64,000 nt of DNA, taken from Rhodophyticola sp017644125 (GTDB lineage Bacteria; Pseudomonadota; Alphaproteobacteria; Rhodobacterales; Rhodobacteraceae). The stretch lies in NCBI RefSeq assembly GCF_042140125.1, contig NZ_CP159473.1, one strand, 5' to 3'. Below, piece by piece: positions 1 to 7,718 of this stretch. A program made the position numbers and the translations under genes. Under the pieces are notes generated by a model, which was given only the letters and a program-made list of their open reading frames with translations, was not told where the DNA came from and did not search any database. Position 1 is the first letter of the stretch. Each line of letters begins with the position of its first letter.

Positions 1-2679
1 ATTGTTGGCCGGGTCGCTCCAATAGGCGATCGTGGCGCGCAGATACTGCGCCTGAATCAGGTCATCCCGCCGCCCGTCGGAGAAATAGGGCAACGCGGTT
101 TCCGAGCTTTTGGGGTCCAGAAACTTGTTGGGCTGGTTGCTCCCCTTGTCGACCGCGCCGCAGCCGAACTCGGTGAACCAGATCGGCTTGGATTTCGGAA
201 CCCAGGGGCTTGGCGTCGCCAACTGGTACCCGCCCCTCCGATCGGCGTGGGGCGAAGCCCACCACTCGCGGATCGCCTTGTAGCGATAAACCCATGGCGC
301 ATTGGTCGGGCCATCGGATACCGCTTCATAGATGCTCAGCTCTCCGGCATCGATTTCCGGCCACGGCGCGACGGGTTCGCCTCTGGTCACATTGGCCGGG
401 TCGATCGGCCCGGTCCAGCGTGTATCGGCCGCCCCCGCCCAATAGCCTCCCAGCATGCCGGAGCCGTCCGAAATGCTGCTCATCCCGACAAGCCGCCCGT
501 CGATCCACAGCTTCACATGTCCCGGCGCGACCGGGCGAAGTTCCCAGACCAGTTCGTGGATCAGTCCGTCAAACGGCAGCAGATCGGTCGCCAGATCCAG
601 AACCACGGTTCCGGTGTCAGACGCGGTCTTCGCGCTGGAGCCGTCCCCCGCCCGCAACCGGAAGGTCGCGCCCGCGTCGCGCACACCCATCCACGCGCCG
701 AACCCCGCAGCGCCGGCTTCCCAGAGGGTCGCCTCAACGGCCGTGTCCGGAAACCTCACCTGCCCGGAAAAGACGACCGTCTCCTGACGGTAAGCCACGG
801 CAAAGCTACCCGAAACGCCCGGCGCCATGGTTTCCAGGAACCCGCTCAGGCTCAGGCCCGTCGAGCCGTCCTCGATCGGCAGACGCCGCTGCGCCACCCG
901 CCCCTCGCTCGACGCATAATACCAGTCATGGCCTTCACCGCCGGCCACATTCGCCCTGAGATAATCTGTGTTATAGATACTGCCCCAGGCCACATCCGCA
1001 TGATCCGGCCCATCCCGCCAATCCGACAGCGGCATGTAATTGTCGATGGCAATGAAATCGATGTTCTCATCCGCCCAAAGCGGGTCCAGATGAAAATACA
1101 CATCATGCGAGCCATCCTGCGGATGATAGCCGAAGTATTCCGACCAGTCCGCCGCGTAGCTCAGCTTCGCGTCCGGCAACAAACTCCGGACATCCGCGGC
1201 AAGCGCCCGAAACGCGTCCACCGCCGGAAACCCGAACTCATCGCGCATCTGGGTCAGTGCGCGCATTTCCGTTCCGATGCAAAATGCCTCCACGCCGCCT
1301 GCCGCCGCGCAAAGCGCCGCATAATGCAGAATGAACCGCCGATAGCCCCAATCCTCGGGGCCCGAATAGGTGACGGTGCTGCCCGAAATCGTGAAATCGC
1401 TGACCTGGGCATTTCCGAAAAACGCCGCCACCGCGGCACGGTTGGCCGCGGTCTTGTCGGCGCTGCCCGGCTGTCCGGGCGCCTTGTCGCCAGTGATCCG
1501 GCCCCGCCAGGGCAAGACAGGCTGATCCGCATTGTCCGACCACGGGTCCGGCAGACCGTTGCCGGACAGAATTTCCATCAAAAGGAACGGGTAGAACACA
1601 ACATGCTGCCCGCCCGCATGGATCGCCTCGATGGCCTGAATGACGGAGGCGTCGGCAGGTGTCCCGCCATAGACCGGCCTGTCGTCCAGCCTTGCAACTT
1701 CCTCCGCCGCGCCGCGGGTGACCGACGAAACGCGCCACGGCATTTCCGCCGCGTCCCGGCTCGTATTCTCGACCTTGGGTTTGATCTGGCATTGGCTTGC
1801 GCGCAGATCGTCACCGAACCAGCCGACGATCAGGGAAACCGACCCGACATTGGGCAGCTCTCCGCGCAAGGCCTCCAGCGACACCTCAAGGTCGCTCTCC
1901 CCGCCGGGCGTGTTGACATTCACCGCCTCCGAACTGCCAACCGCCCCGCGATAGCTCAGCCGCGACCGCGCCAGCGCATATTCGCCGGTGCCGGGCATCA
2001 GGGCCACCGCCTGAACCGCCTCCGACACCGCAGGCAGGAATGGCTGGGCCGCGGGCTGCGCCGGTCGGATCACCTCGAAACTCAACTGCGGCACCCGGTT
2101 GCCGAATTGCGCCAGCGGCAGATCCTCGATCACGACATAGGCGATCCCGCGATAGGCCGGCACGGTGCCCGCCCCTTCGACGGCTTCCATCTTGGGGTCC
2201 GGCATCTGGTCTTCGGTACCACGATAGACCCGCATCGTGATCTCGTCGCGGGACAGTTGCACACCATCCGCCCAGACACGGCCGACCCGCGAAATCTCGC
2301 CTTCGCAAAGCGCCATGGCGAGGCTGATCGAATAGGAATAGCTGGTGGTCTCGGGCTGCGACGGCGCACCCTTGCCGCCGCCCGAGCGGGTGACGGTTTC
2401 CAGAAACTGGGTCGACCAGATGACCTGCCCGCCCAGCCGCATCCGCCCGAAGAGCTGCGCAATCGGGCTGCCCTCGTTGGCGCCCGTCAGTCGAAACCGC
2501 TCGACCCGCCCCGCCTCGACCGGGTCCGATCCCGAGCCCAGAAGCCGTTGGTCGATGACCCGGCCAAGGGTTGCCCCCACGGCCCGTCCGACCACGGCAC
2601 CGGTCAGGCCCAGAAACGTGCCCGTGCCCGCTGCTCCACCGATGGCCGCACCCACCGCTGACAGAACTATCGTTGCCAT
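1..2679 (-). CDS. GTA host-specificity / baseplate hub protein (ORFg15), 3' end outside window
   Basis: The first 893 residues are visible and the frame runs off the window edge. It matches the GTA g15 family of tail-tip proteins: a glycine/alanine-rich hydrophobic N-terminus (AAIGGAAGTGTFLG), then a tail-hub-like region, then the GTA TIM-barrel-like glycoside hydrolase region (LHYAALCAAAGGVEAFCIG, FIAIDNYMPLSDWRDG, KPIWFTEFGCGAVDKG). The ATG is 4 bases past the g14 stop, as expected for a co-transcribed tail module. Odd point: between about residues 606 and 794, inside the TIM-barrel region (after RLPIEDG and before WVYRYKAIREWW), there is an extra ~190-residue segment with beta-sandwich/lectin character (HVKLWIDGRLVGMSS). 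The family identity is secure; the lectin-fold reading of the insert is inference. Confidence 0.9.
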   Translation of the reverse strand, partial: MATIVLSAVGAAIGGAAGTGTFLGLTGAVVGRAVGATLGRVIDQRLLGSGSDPVEAGRVERFRLTGANEGSPIAQLFGRMRLGGQVIWSTQFLETVTRSGGGKGAPSQPETTSYSYSISLAMALCEGEISRVGRVWADGVQLSRDEITMRVYRGTEDQMPDPKMEAVEGAGTVPAYRGIAYVVIEDLPLAQFGNRVPQLSFEVIRPAQPAAQPFLPAVSEAVQAVALMPGTGEYALARSRLSYRGAVGSSEAVNVNTPGGESDLEVSLEALRGELPNVGSVSLIVGWFGDDLRASQCQIKPKVENTSRDAAEMPWRVSSVTRGAAEEVARLDDRPVYGGTPADASVIQAIEAIHAGGQHVVFYPFLLMEILSGNGLPDPWSDNADQPVLPWRGRITGDKAPGQPGSADKTAANRAAVAAFFGNAQVSDFTISGSTVTYSGPEDWGYRRFILHYAALCAAAGGVEAFCIGTEMRALTQMRDEFGFPAVDAFRALAADVRSLLPDAKLSYAADWSEYFGYHPQDGSHDVYFHLDPLWADENIDFIAIDNYMPLSDWRDGPDHADVAWGSIYNTDYLRANVAGGEGHDWYYASSEGRVAQRRLPIEDGSTGLSLSGFLETMAPGVSGSFAVAYRQETVVFSGQVRFPDTAVEATLWEAGAAGFGAWMGVRDAGATFRLRAGDGSSAKTASDTGTVVLDLATDLLPFDGLIHELVWELRPVAPGHVKLWIDGRLVGMSSISDGSGMLGGYWAGAADTRWTGPIDPANVTRGEPVAPWPEIDAGELSIYEAVSDGPTNAPWVYRYKAIREWWASPHADRRGGYQLATPSPWVPKSKPIWFTEFGCGAVDKGSNQPNKFLDPKSSETALPYFSDGRRDDLIQAQYLRATIAYWSDPANN

Positions 2680-2683
2680 GTCT

Positions 2684-3115
2684 TTATGTCCTTTCGGGGA
2701 AGGCAAACCGCGCGACGATGCGCCGTGCCCAAGGCGCGCTCAGCGCGCTTTCCACCACGCCATGCCCGGAATACGCATGGATGAATGTTGCCGCAGGGCC
2801 GATATCTCCCTGAAGCCCCAGATGCTTTGCGACAGATCCCTCACGCATGCGAAACAACAGCACATCGCCCGTCGCGATCTGGGTCAGAGGTTTGGGGCAC
2901 AGATGCCGAAGCGCCGCCGCCCAAAGCCGCTCAACCCCTTCGGGCTCCGACCAGTCCTGCGAATAGGGCGGCACCGCTTCGGGCTCCGCGCCATGGATCT
3001 CGCGCCAGACACCGCGCAGCAATCCAAGGCAATCGCATCCCGCACCCTTGCAGCTCGCCTGATGCAGATAGGGCGTTCCCAGCCAGCCACGGGCCGCGAT
3101 CACGACCCTGCTCAT
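2684..3115 (-). CDS. GTA NlpC/P60-family peptidase (ORFg14)
   Basis: This 143-residue protein is the cell-wall peptidase of the GTA tail tip. It begins MSRVVIAARGWLGTPY and carries the NlpC/P60 nucleophile motif GCDCLGLLRG followed by the histidine motif FIHAYSGHGVVES, so the catalytic residues look intact. Length and order match the family. The ATG at 3115 overlaps the stop of g13 (ATGA). A longer reading frame extends upstream, but it lies within g13 coding sequence and lacks the family N-terminus, so the short start is preferred. In related GTAs the protein is thought to act on peptidoglycan during DNA delivery. Confidence 0.88.
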   Translation of the reverse strand: MSRVVIAARGWLGTPYLHQASCKGAGCDCLGLLRGVWREIHGAEPEAVPPYSQDWSEPEGVERLWAAALRHLCPKPLTQIATGDVLLFRMREGSVAKHLGLQGDIGPAATFIHAYSGHGVVESALSAPWARRIVARFAFPERT

Positions 3116-3997
3116 CGGCGTGACCCGCCGTCGCGCGCATTGCTCCTGGCGGGATAGCTCATCAGCCAGTCGTCTCCCGGTATGTCCGGAAAACCGCGGA
3201 AATTTAGTAGGTTGTTGAATTTCAGCCGGCAGGTTTCCATGCGCTTGTCGCACCCGGCCTCCAGCCGGATCATATCGCCCGGCGCAACCGGCGCGCGAAA
3301 CGGCTCCCACAACTCGACGCTGCGGACACCGTCGTCAAAGCGGTCATTCTTGATCACACCCACAAGGCCCGCGGCCTCCCCGCTCAAAACCTCGAACCGG
3401 CCCTTCTCGAACCACCGCGGTTCGAACGAGTTCGAACCCGGCAAAACAGAACACGCGCGCCTCCTCGACCTGTTCCACCGGCCGCTCCTCGCTGTAGCCG
3501 GTGGTGGCGAGGTCGAAACGGCACATGCTGTCGCCAAGGATCGCACCGCAGGGTTTCTGGTAGATCCGCCCGCGCGGCTGGTTCATCGCCTCCGCCACAC
3601 CGCGCAGCTCGGCCGAAAACGCGCCATTCTGGCGGCTCAATTCGCCGATGGAGCCGCGAAACTGCAGAACCCGCGCGTCGGGCTCCACCCATTTGACCAG
3701 CCATGCCTCGATCTCCGCGCCGTCATAGCGGCCTGCCTCGATATCGGCCTCGGTAATCGCGGCATCGCTCAGCGCACCCATCGCTTCGGTATTGTCCACC
3801 GACAGGCCGGTCGTCTGGCTCAGCGCTGCCGCGGTCAGCCCGCTGTCGGCCTTGAAGATCACGCCGTCGAACTCCAGCGGCATGTCGTGATCGGTAAAGC
3901 CGAAACAGACCCCGTCCCGCCGTGTCAGCTTCCAGCAGCGTGCAACCCCCGTCGCGCCCTCTGCCAGATGCGCGTCCAGCGCCTCCACCCCGCTCAT
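3112..3997 (-). pseudogene. GTA baseplate protein DUF2163 / phage BR0599 family (ORFg13), frameshifted
   Basis: The gene is readable in two frames. Codons from 3997 give the DUF2163 N-terminal part (MSGVEALDAHLAEGATGV... ARVFCFAGFE). From about 3430 the family sequence continues in another frame (SFEPRWFEKGRF ... ETCRLKFNNLLNFRGF ... DDWLMSYP) to a stop at 3112. Removing one base near 3427-3432 joins the two into a 294-residue protein of normal family length. The site lies in a near-duplicate, TTCGAACTCGTTCGAACC. As read, translation would stop at 3344. It sits between g12 and g14 with overlaps at both ends. Because other one-base disruptions occur in core genes of this window, a sequence error is possible. 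Confidence 0.85.
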
Positions 3998-4626
3998 ACC
4001 CGGATCTCCACCACCGGAACGCTCGGGGCCTCGCCGGCCTGAAAGTTCGCAACCGACGTCTGGATGCTCGGCGTATCGAAGCGCACCGGCACGTCATACT
4101 CGAACCCCGCCGTGATCCGCTCGCCGTCGTCCGGCGCATCGACGAAACTGACCAACCCGGTCGTGGTATCGACCGTGTAGTGCACCGTATCGACCAGCTC
4201 GTCGGTCGAGATACCGATCCGCACGGACCCCTCGACCGGCTTGGAAATCGGGCGGGTATAGCTCTCCCCGCCCGAGGAATAGGTCTTGTTCAGCTGGAAA
4301 ACCCTGGTGAAGCCATCGCCCATCGCGATGAGTTGGTCGCGATAAGCGGGCTCCTTGGAGGGCGCGCAGCTTTTGTAATCCGCCCAATCCTTCCAGCGAA
4401 ACCCGTGAAGCTGCCCGCGCCGCGCCTCGAAAAACGCGATCAGGGTCTCGATATCGTCAAGCGAGCGCATGGCCACGCCCGCGTCGTAACGGCGCCGCGA
4501 ATGGGCCCAGGGCGTGTTGCGCTCCTCAAACCCGTTGGCCAGCGTCACCACTTCGGTGCGCCTTTCGGGCCCGCCGACCGAACCGAGGCTCAGATTGGCG
4601 GGAAACCGGACTTCGTGAAATGACAT
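3994..4626 (-). CDS. GTA distal tail protein, DUF2460 / TIGR02217 family (ORFg12)
   Basis: The protein has 210 residues and starts MSFHEVRFPANLSLGSVGGP. It carries the DUF2460 landmarks NTPWAHSRRRYDAGVAMRS, FEARRGQLHGFRWKDW and RVFQLNKTY, so it is full length and apparently intact. In GTA particles this family forms part of the distal tail. It overlaps the g13 start by four bases, the tight spacing of the tail-tip block g12-g15. No head or tail-tube partner genes survive upstream, so its product is unlikely to be built into a particle unless the missing genes lie elsewhere. Confidence 0.88.
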   Translation of the reverse strand: MSFHEVRFPANLSLGSVGGPERRTEVVTLANGFEERNTPWAHSRRRYDAGVAMRSLDDIETLIAFFEARRGQLHGFRWKDWADYKSCAPSKEPAYRDQLIAMGDGFTRVFQLNKTYSSGGESYTRPISKPVEGSVRIGISTDELVDTVHYTVDTTTGLVSFVDAPDDGERITAGFEYDVPVRFDTPSIQTSVANFQAGEAPSVPVVEIRV

Positions 4627-4644
4627 GATGTTGCGTCCCTTGTC

Positions 4645-5082
4645 TCAGCGGTTGCGCTGTCCGCGCGCCATCGCCCGGCTCAGTTGCGCGGCAATCTGGG
4701 TCTGGCTGCGCTGGAACCCCTGCACATCCGGCGTGTTGACATTCATTGTGATATTGACCGGGGCACCGCCCGCCGAGGCGACGCCCAGGCGGCCATCCGC
4801 CCCGCGCCTCAGCGGCATGATCGCCTCCGGCCCCGCCTCTCCCATCAGGCCCAGCCCGCCGCGCATCGGAAAATGCGTCGGACCGCTGACAACCCCGCCG
4901 CGCGCGAAGGGCATCACCCGCCCGCCACTGAACGCGCCGCCGTTCTGAAACGGCAGAATGCCGCTGACCAGGCTGTTGATCCCGTTGCTCAGCGCGCCGC
5001 CCACCCGCCCCTCGGTGACAACAAGCGCGTCATCGAACTGGCAGAACTTGGTCTCAAGCCCTGCGGTGTTTACTGCCGTCAT
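4645..5082 (-). pseudogene. Chimera of GTA prohead protease N-terminus (g4) and tape-measure C-terminus (g11)
   Basis: This 145-residue open frame has a good ribosome site (ATAGGAGACGGGA before the ATG). Residues 1 to about 24 (ending LETKFCQFDDALVVTEG) look like the start of the GTA HK97-type prohead protease g4. From about residue 26 it is the C-terminal third of the g11 tape-measure protein: ALSNGINSLVSGILPF, GGVVSGPTHFPMRGGLGLM, GEAGPEAIMPLRRGADGRL, RSQTQIAAQLSRAMARG. The simplest explanation is an in-frame deletion from early g4 to late g11, which removed the protease catalytic domain, g5 (capsid), g6-g10 and the tape-measure N-terminus. The g4 assignment rests on a short stretch and on gene order (g3.5 just upstream). 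Confidence 0.78.
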
Positions 5083-5091
5083 TCCCGTCTC

Positions 5092-5312
5092 CTATCCACC
5101 AGAACTCATCTGGATCAACTCGTTGATACCCTGGGCCAGGATCACGCTGACCACGCCAAAAACGGCCAGCCATAATCGCCGTTCCAGCCGCTCGATCGCG
5201 GTTTCGATCGCTTCCAGGCGGAAGGTCAGCGCCTGCCACCGCTCCTCCAGCACCCGTTCATTGGCCTCGATCCGTGCATTGGCCGCATCGAACGGGTCAT
5301 AAAGATACCGGG
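5092..5312 (-). pseudogene. Remnant of GTA head-formation protein (g3.5, RCAP_rcc01685-like)
   Basis: About 70 codons encode PFDAANARIEANERVLEERW, then an amphipathic helix (AIETAIERLERRLWL) and a C-terminal membrane helix (AVFGVVSVILAQGINELI). This pattern is typical of the small GTA protein encoded between portal and protease. The frame stays open upstream into terminase sequence, but no ATG is found near the expected start; the deletion joining it to g2 seems to have removed it. It ends 9 bases before the ATG of the g4/g11 chimera, which preserves the normal g3.5-g4 order. Confidence 0.7.
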
Positions 5313-5927
5313 ATAGGCCCGGTTCGCCTCCGTCGGTGCGCTTGTCATCACCGTGTTCTCCCGGATCAGCAGGTCCTTCAGAACCGCCACGTTGCGCGGT
5401 GTGGTGGTGACGACCTGTTGCGGATGGCGACCCAGCCGCAGCCCGAACTGCAACATGTCCCAGGTGTCCTGCGCCCGTTTCCACTTGGCCAGCTCATCGA
5501 CCCATGCCGCATCGAACTGTGGCCCCCGCAACGCCTCCGGATCATGGGCGGAGTAGAGCCGGGCCTCCGCACCGTTCGGCCAGACCAGCATCCGCTCCCC
5601 GGCCACCCAGCGCGGGCGCCGGTCGGGTGGAGAGCAGGCCAATATCCCGCTCTCCCCCTTCACCATGACGGCCAGCGCCTGATCATAGGTCTCCCCCACC
5701 AGCGCCAGCCGCCGCGCCCGCCCCGGTGCCTCGGCCGTGCCGCCCTCGACCATCATCCGCACCCATTCGGCCCCGGCGCGGGTTTTCCCCGCGCCGCGAC
5801 CGCCCAGGATCACCCAGGTCCGCCAGTCCCCCTCCGGCGGCAATTGGTGCGGCAAGGCCCAGACATCGAAGACGTAGGGCAGCGCCGCCAGCGCCTGATC
5901 ACTCAGGCTTTCCAGAAACGCGTCCAC
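5313..5927 (-). pseudogene. GTA large terminase (g2), truncated after the ATPase domain
   Basis: The N-terminal half of the packaging ATPase is present: ALPHQLPPEGDWRTWVILGG, Walker A GGRGAGKTRAGAEW, Walker B FDAAWVDELAKW and coupling motif QQVVTTTPRNV. Family sequence continues to TVMTSAPTEANRAY (near 5313) and then breaks off. What follows is out-of-frame g3.5 sequence, and this frame stops at 5226. The whole C-terminal nuclease domain is missing. A likely start is the GTG at 5927, which would overlap the end of g1 as usual. As read, the frame is continuous with the g1 N-terminus because of a one-base change in g1. The product could not cut DNA for headful packaging. Confidence 0.82.
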
Positions 5928-6278
5928 TTCCGCTTGCGGCCTCAAGGCAAGCCAGGCGGAGGCCGATCTCCTCGCGCGCTGCGTCAAGGTCAAGTCCTCC
6001 CCCCCGGCAGCGGTCCCGTGTCTGTCTCCTGCGTCACGCGCTTTCTCCCGCATCTGCAAGGCGAACATGTAGGCGGTGTTCATCGCCCTGAGGTCCTTGG
6101 TGACCTCCTGTTCGCCCACCGTCTTTTCTGCCCGCAGCGCGTCAATCGCATCGGACAGCACCTCCAGCGCCACATCGAACGCCTTCATCGCCTCGGCCAC
6201 GATCCCTTCGGCCCGTGCCAGATCGTTACGGTCCGTTTCCAGACCGGGTGTTTCGTGAATAATAGCTGTCAAGTTCAA
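5899..6278 (-). pseudogene. GTA small-terminase-like protein (g1), frameshifted in a G tract
   Basis: The first ~93 codons (LARAEGIVAEAMKAFDVALE ... KDLRAMNTAYMFALQMREKA) are helical and g1-like, starting at a TTG (6278) with GGGG just upstream. The g1 C-terminal motif LDLDAAREEIGLRLACLEAA is present, but in another frame, after a run of seven G on the coding strand near 5999-6005. Adding one G restores a 126-residue g1 ending at 5899 and overlapping g2 by about 29 bases. As read, g1 runs in frame into g2, giving an apparent 350-residue fusion. Poly-G tracts are prone to both real slippage and sequencing error. Confidence 0.7.
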
Positions 6279-6547
6279 TAGTCCCCGTGCTTCAAAACCC
6301 GCACGAGCGAGAAATGAAAAAGCGACTGCGGGACATCAAATCCCGGGCCGCTTACCCACTTCTTCCAGCATGTCACAAGTGATGCCACAGACCGCGCGCA
6401 CAGTCAATAAGTTTTTCATTTACAAAGGGTTAACGGGGCCCGCACGGCGTTACACTCTGTTAACCTCCCGCGCCTCCTACTCCCCGAGATGCCGAGGCCA
6501 CGGAGAGGTTGGCACCCCACGCCCCGCGATCCGCATCGGGCGCGGCC

Positions 6548-7714
6548 TCACTCGGTCGCGGACGCCTCGCGTTCCGCTTCGATCTGGCGCCAGCGGGCCA
6601 CGTTCCGGTTATGCTCCTCAAGGGTTTCGGCGAAGGCATGGCCCCCCGTCCCATCGGCAACGAAGAACACGTAATCCGTTTCGTCCGGGTTCAGCGCCGC
6701 CTCGATCGCGGCCCGTCCGGGGTTGGCGATCGGGGTTATCGGCAGGCCATCGATCACGTAGGTGTTCCACGGATTGTCATCGCGCAACTCGCTCTGCCGG
6801 ATGCCGCGGCCCAATACGCCGCGTCCGTTCGTGACCCCGTAAATCACCGTCGGGTCGGTCTGCAACCGCATCCCCCGGTTCAGGCAATTCTCGAAAACGC
6901 TCGCCACCCGGCCGCGCTCTTCCGGCACCGAGGTTTCCTTCTCGATGATCGACGCCAGAATCAGCGCCTCCTCGATTGTGTCCAACGGCACGTCATCGGC
7001 ACGGGCCTCCCAGGCCGCCGTCAGGATCTCCTCCTGCGCCGCCTGCATCCGCGCCAGCAACTCCTGCCGGTCCGCGCCGCGCTCCACCTCGTAGGTGTCG
7101 GGCGCCAGCATGCCCTCCTGCGGCAGTTCCGGCACCTCCCCGCTCAGAAACTCCGCCTGGTTGAGCCCCTCGACGATCTGCCAGCTGGTCAGCCCCTCGG
7201 GCACCGAAACCCGATACACCACCTGTGCATCGCTGCCGGTCAGTTCCCGGTAGATCTCCGGCACTTCCTCTTCATAGGCAAAGGTCGCCAGTTCTATGAT
7301 CTCGCCCGTGCCCGGCACACGCTCCCGCAGACGGATCTCGCCCGTGCCCTGGTTGCGCAACACGAATGTCGCCGTATAGCGAAAGGTGGAGGCCGCCCCG
7401 GATGTCACGATATCCAGAATCTCCGCCATGGAGGCACCCGCCGGGATCTCGTAATTCCCGAACCGCAGTTCCCCGGCCTGTCCGGTGTAATCCGCGCCAA
7501 GCCGGAAGACCATCGGGCTGGAAATGGCCCCCTCCTCGGCAAGCCCCTCCGACACGGTGCGCAGGCTCGCGCCCCGCTCCACTTCGAAAAAGATCGCCTG
7601 CTGCAAGGGCCCCGACGTGGTGAATTCCCTCTGCCCCCAGCCGATTGCCGCCGCAAAGGCGATGAACGCCACGATCAGAAAGCTCAGCCCGTTGGCGGCG
7701 ACGTGTTTCCACAT
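6548..7714 (-). CDS. mltG: Endolytic murein transglycosylase MltG
   Basis: This 388-residue inner-membrane protein is expected to cleave nascent glycan strands and set their length. It has a short cytoplasmic tail, one membrane helix (about residues 10-27) and the YceG fold. The catalytic glutamate is visible in LASIIEKET (about Glu-258), and the conserved blocks MRLQTDPTVIYG and DNPWNTY...GLPITPIANPG are present. It begins 4 bases after the fabF stop, so the two are probably co-transcribed. Downstream of it, after a 269-base gap, is the GTA remnant. Confidence 0.95.
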   Translation of the reverse strand: MWKHVAANGLSFLIVAFIAFAAAIGWGQREFTTSGPLQQAIFFEVERGASLRTVSEGLAEEGAISSPMVFRLGADYTGQAGELRFGNYEIPAGASMAEILDIVTSGAASTFRYTATFVLRNQGTGEIRLRERVPGTGEIIELATFAYEEEVPEIYRELTGSDAQVVYRVSVPEGLTSWQIVEGLNQAEFLSGEVPELPQEGMLAPDTYEVERGADRQELLARMQAAQEEILTAAWEARADDVPLDTIEEALILASIIEKETSVPEERGRVASVFENCLNRGMRLQTDPTVIYGVTNGRGVLGRGIRQSELRDDNPWNTYVIDGLPITPIANPGRAAIEAALNPDETDYVFFVADGTGGHAFAETLEEHNRNVARWRQIEAEREASATE

Positions 7715-7718
7715 AAGG

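Noticed and set aside
247..2661. Very long open frame on the plus strand opposite g15
   Set aside because: It mirrors the codon phase of g15, has an arginine/proline-rich translation with no family motif, and g15 is clearly the coding strand.
5226..6278. A genuine g1-g2 terminase fusion
   Set aside because: The g1 C-terminal motif is present in another frame after a seven-G tract and overlaps g2 as usual; a one-base change in the tract explains the apparent fusion.
1..6278. An active prophage
   Set aside because: Genes match the GTA family in type and order, no integrase, repressor, lysis or replication gene is present, and head genes are deleted.
6281..6547. Possible promoter or small RNA upstream of the GTA cluster
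   Set aside because: The gap is AT-rich around 6400-6430 and may hold the GTA promoter, but I see no specific -35/-10 pair, regulator site or RNA fold to support a feature.
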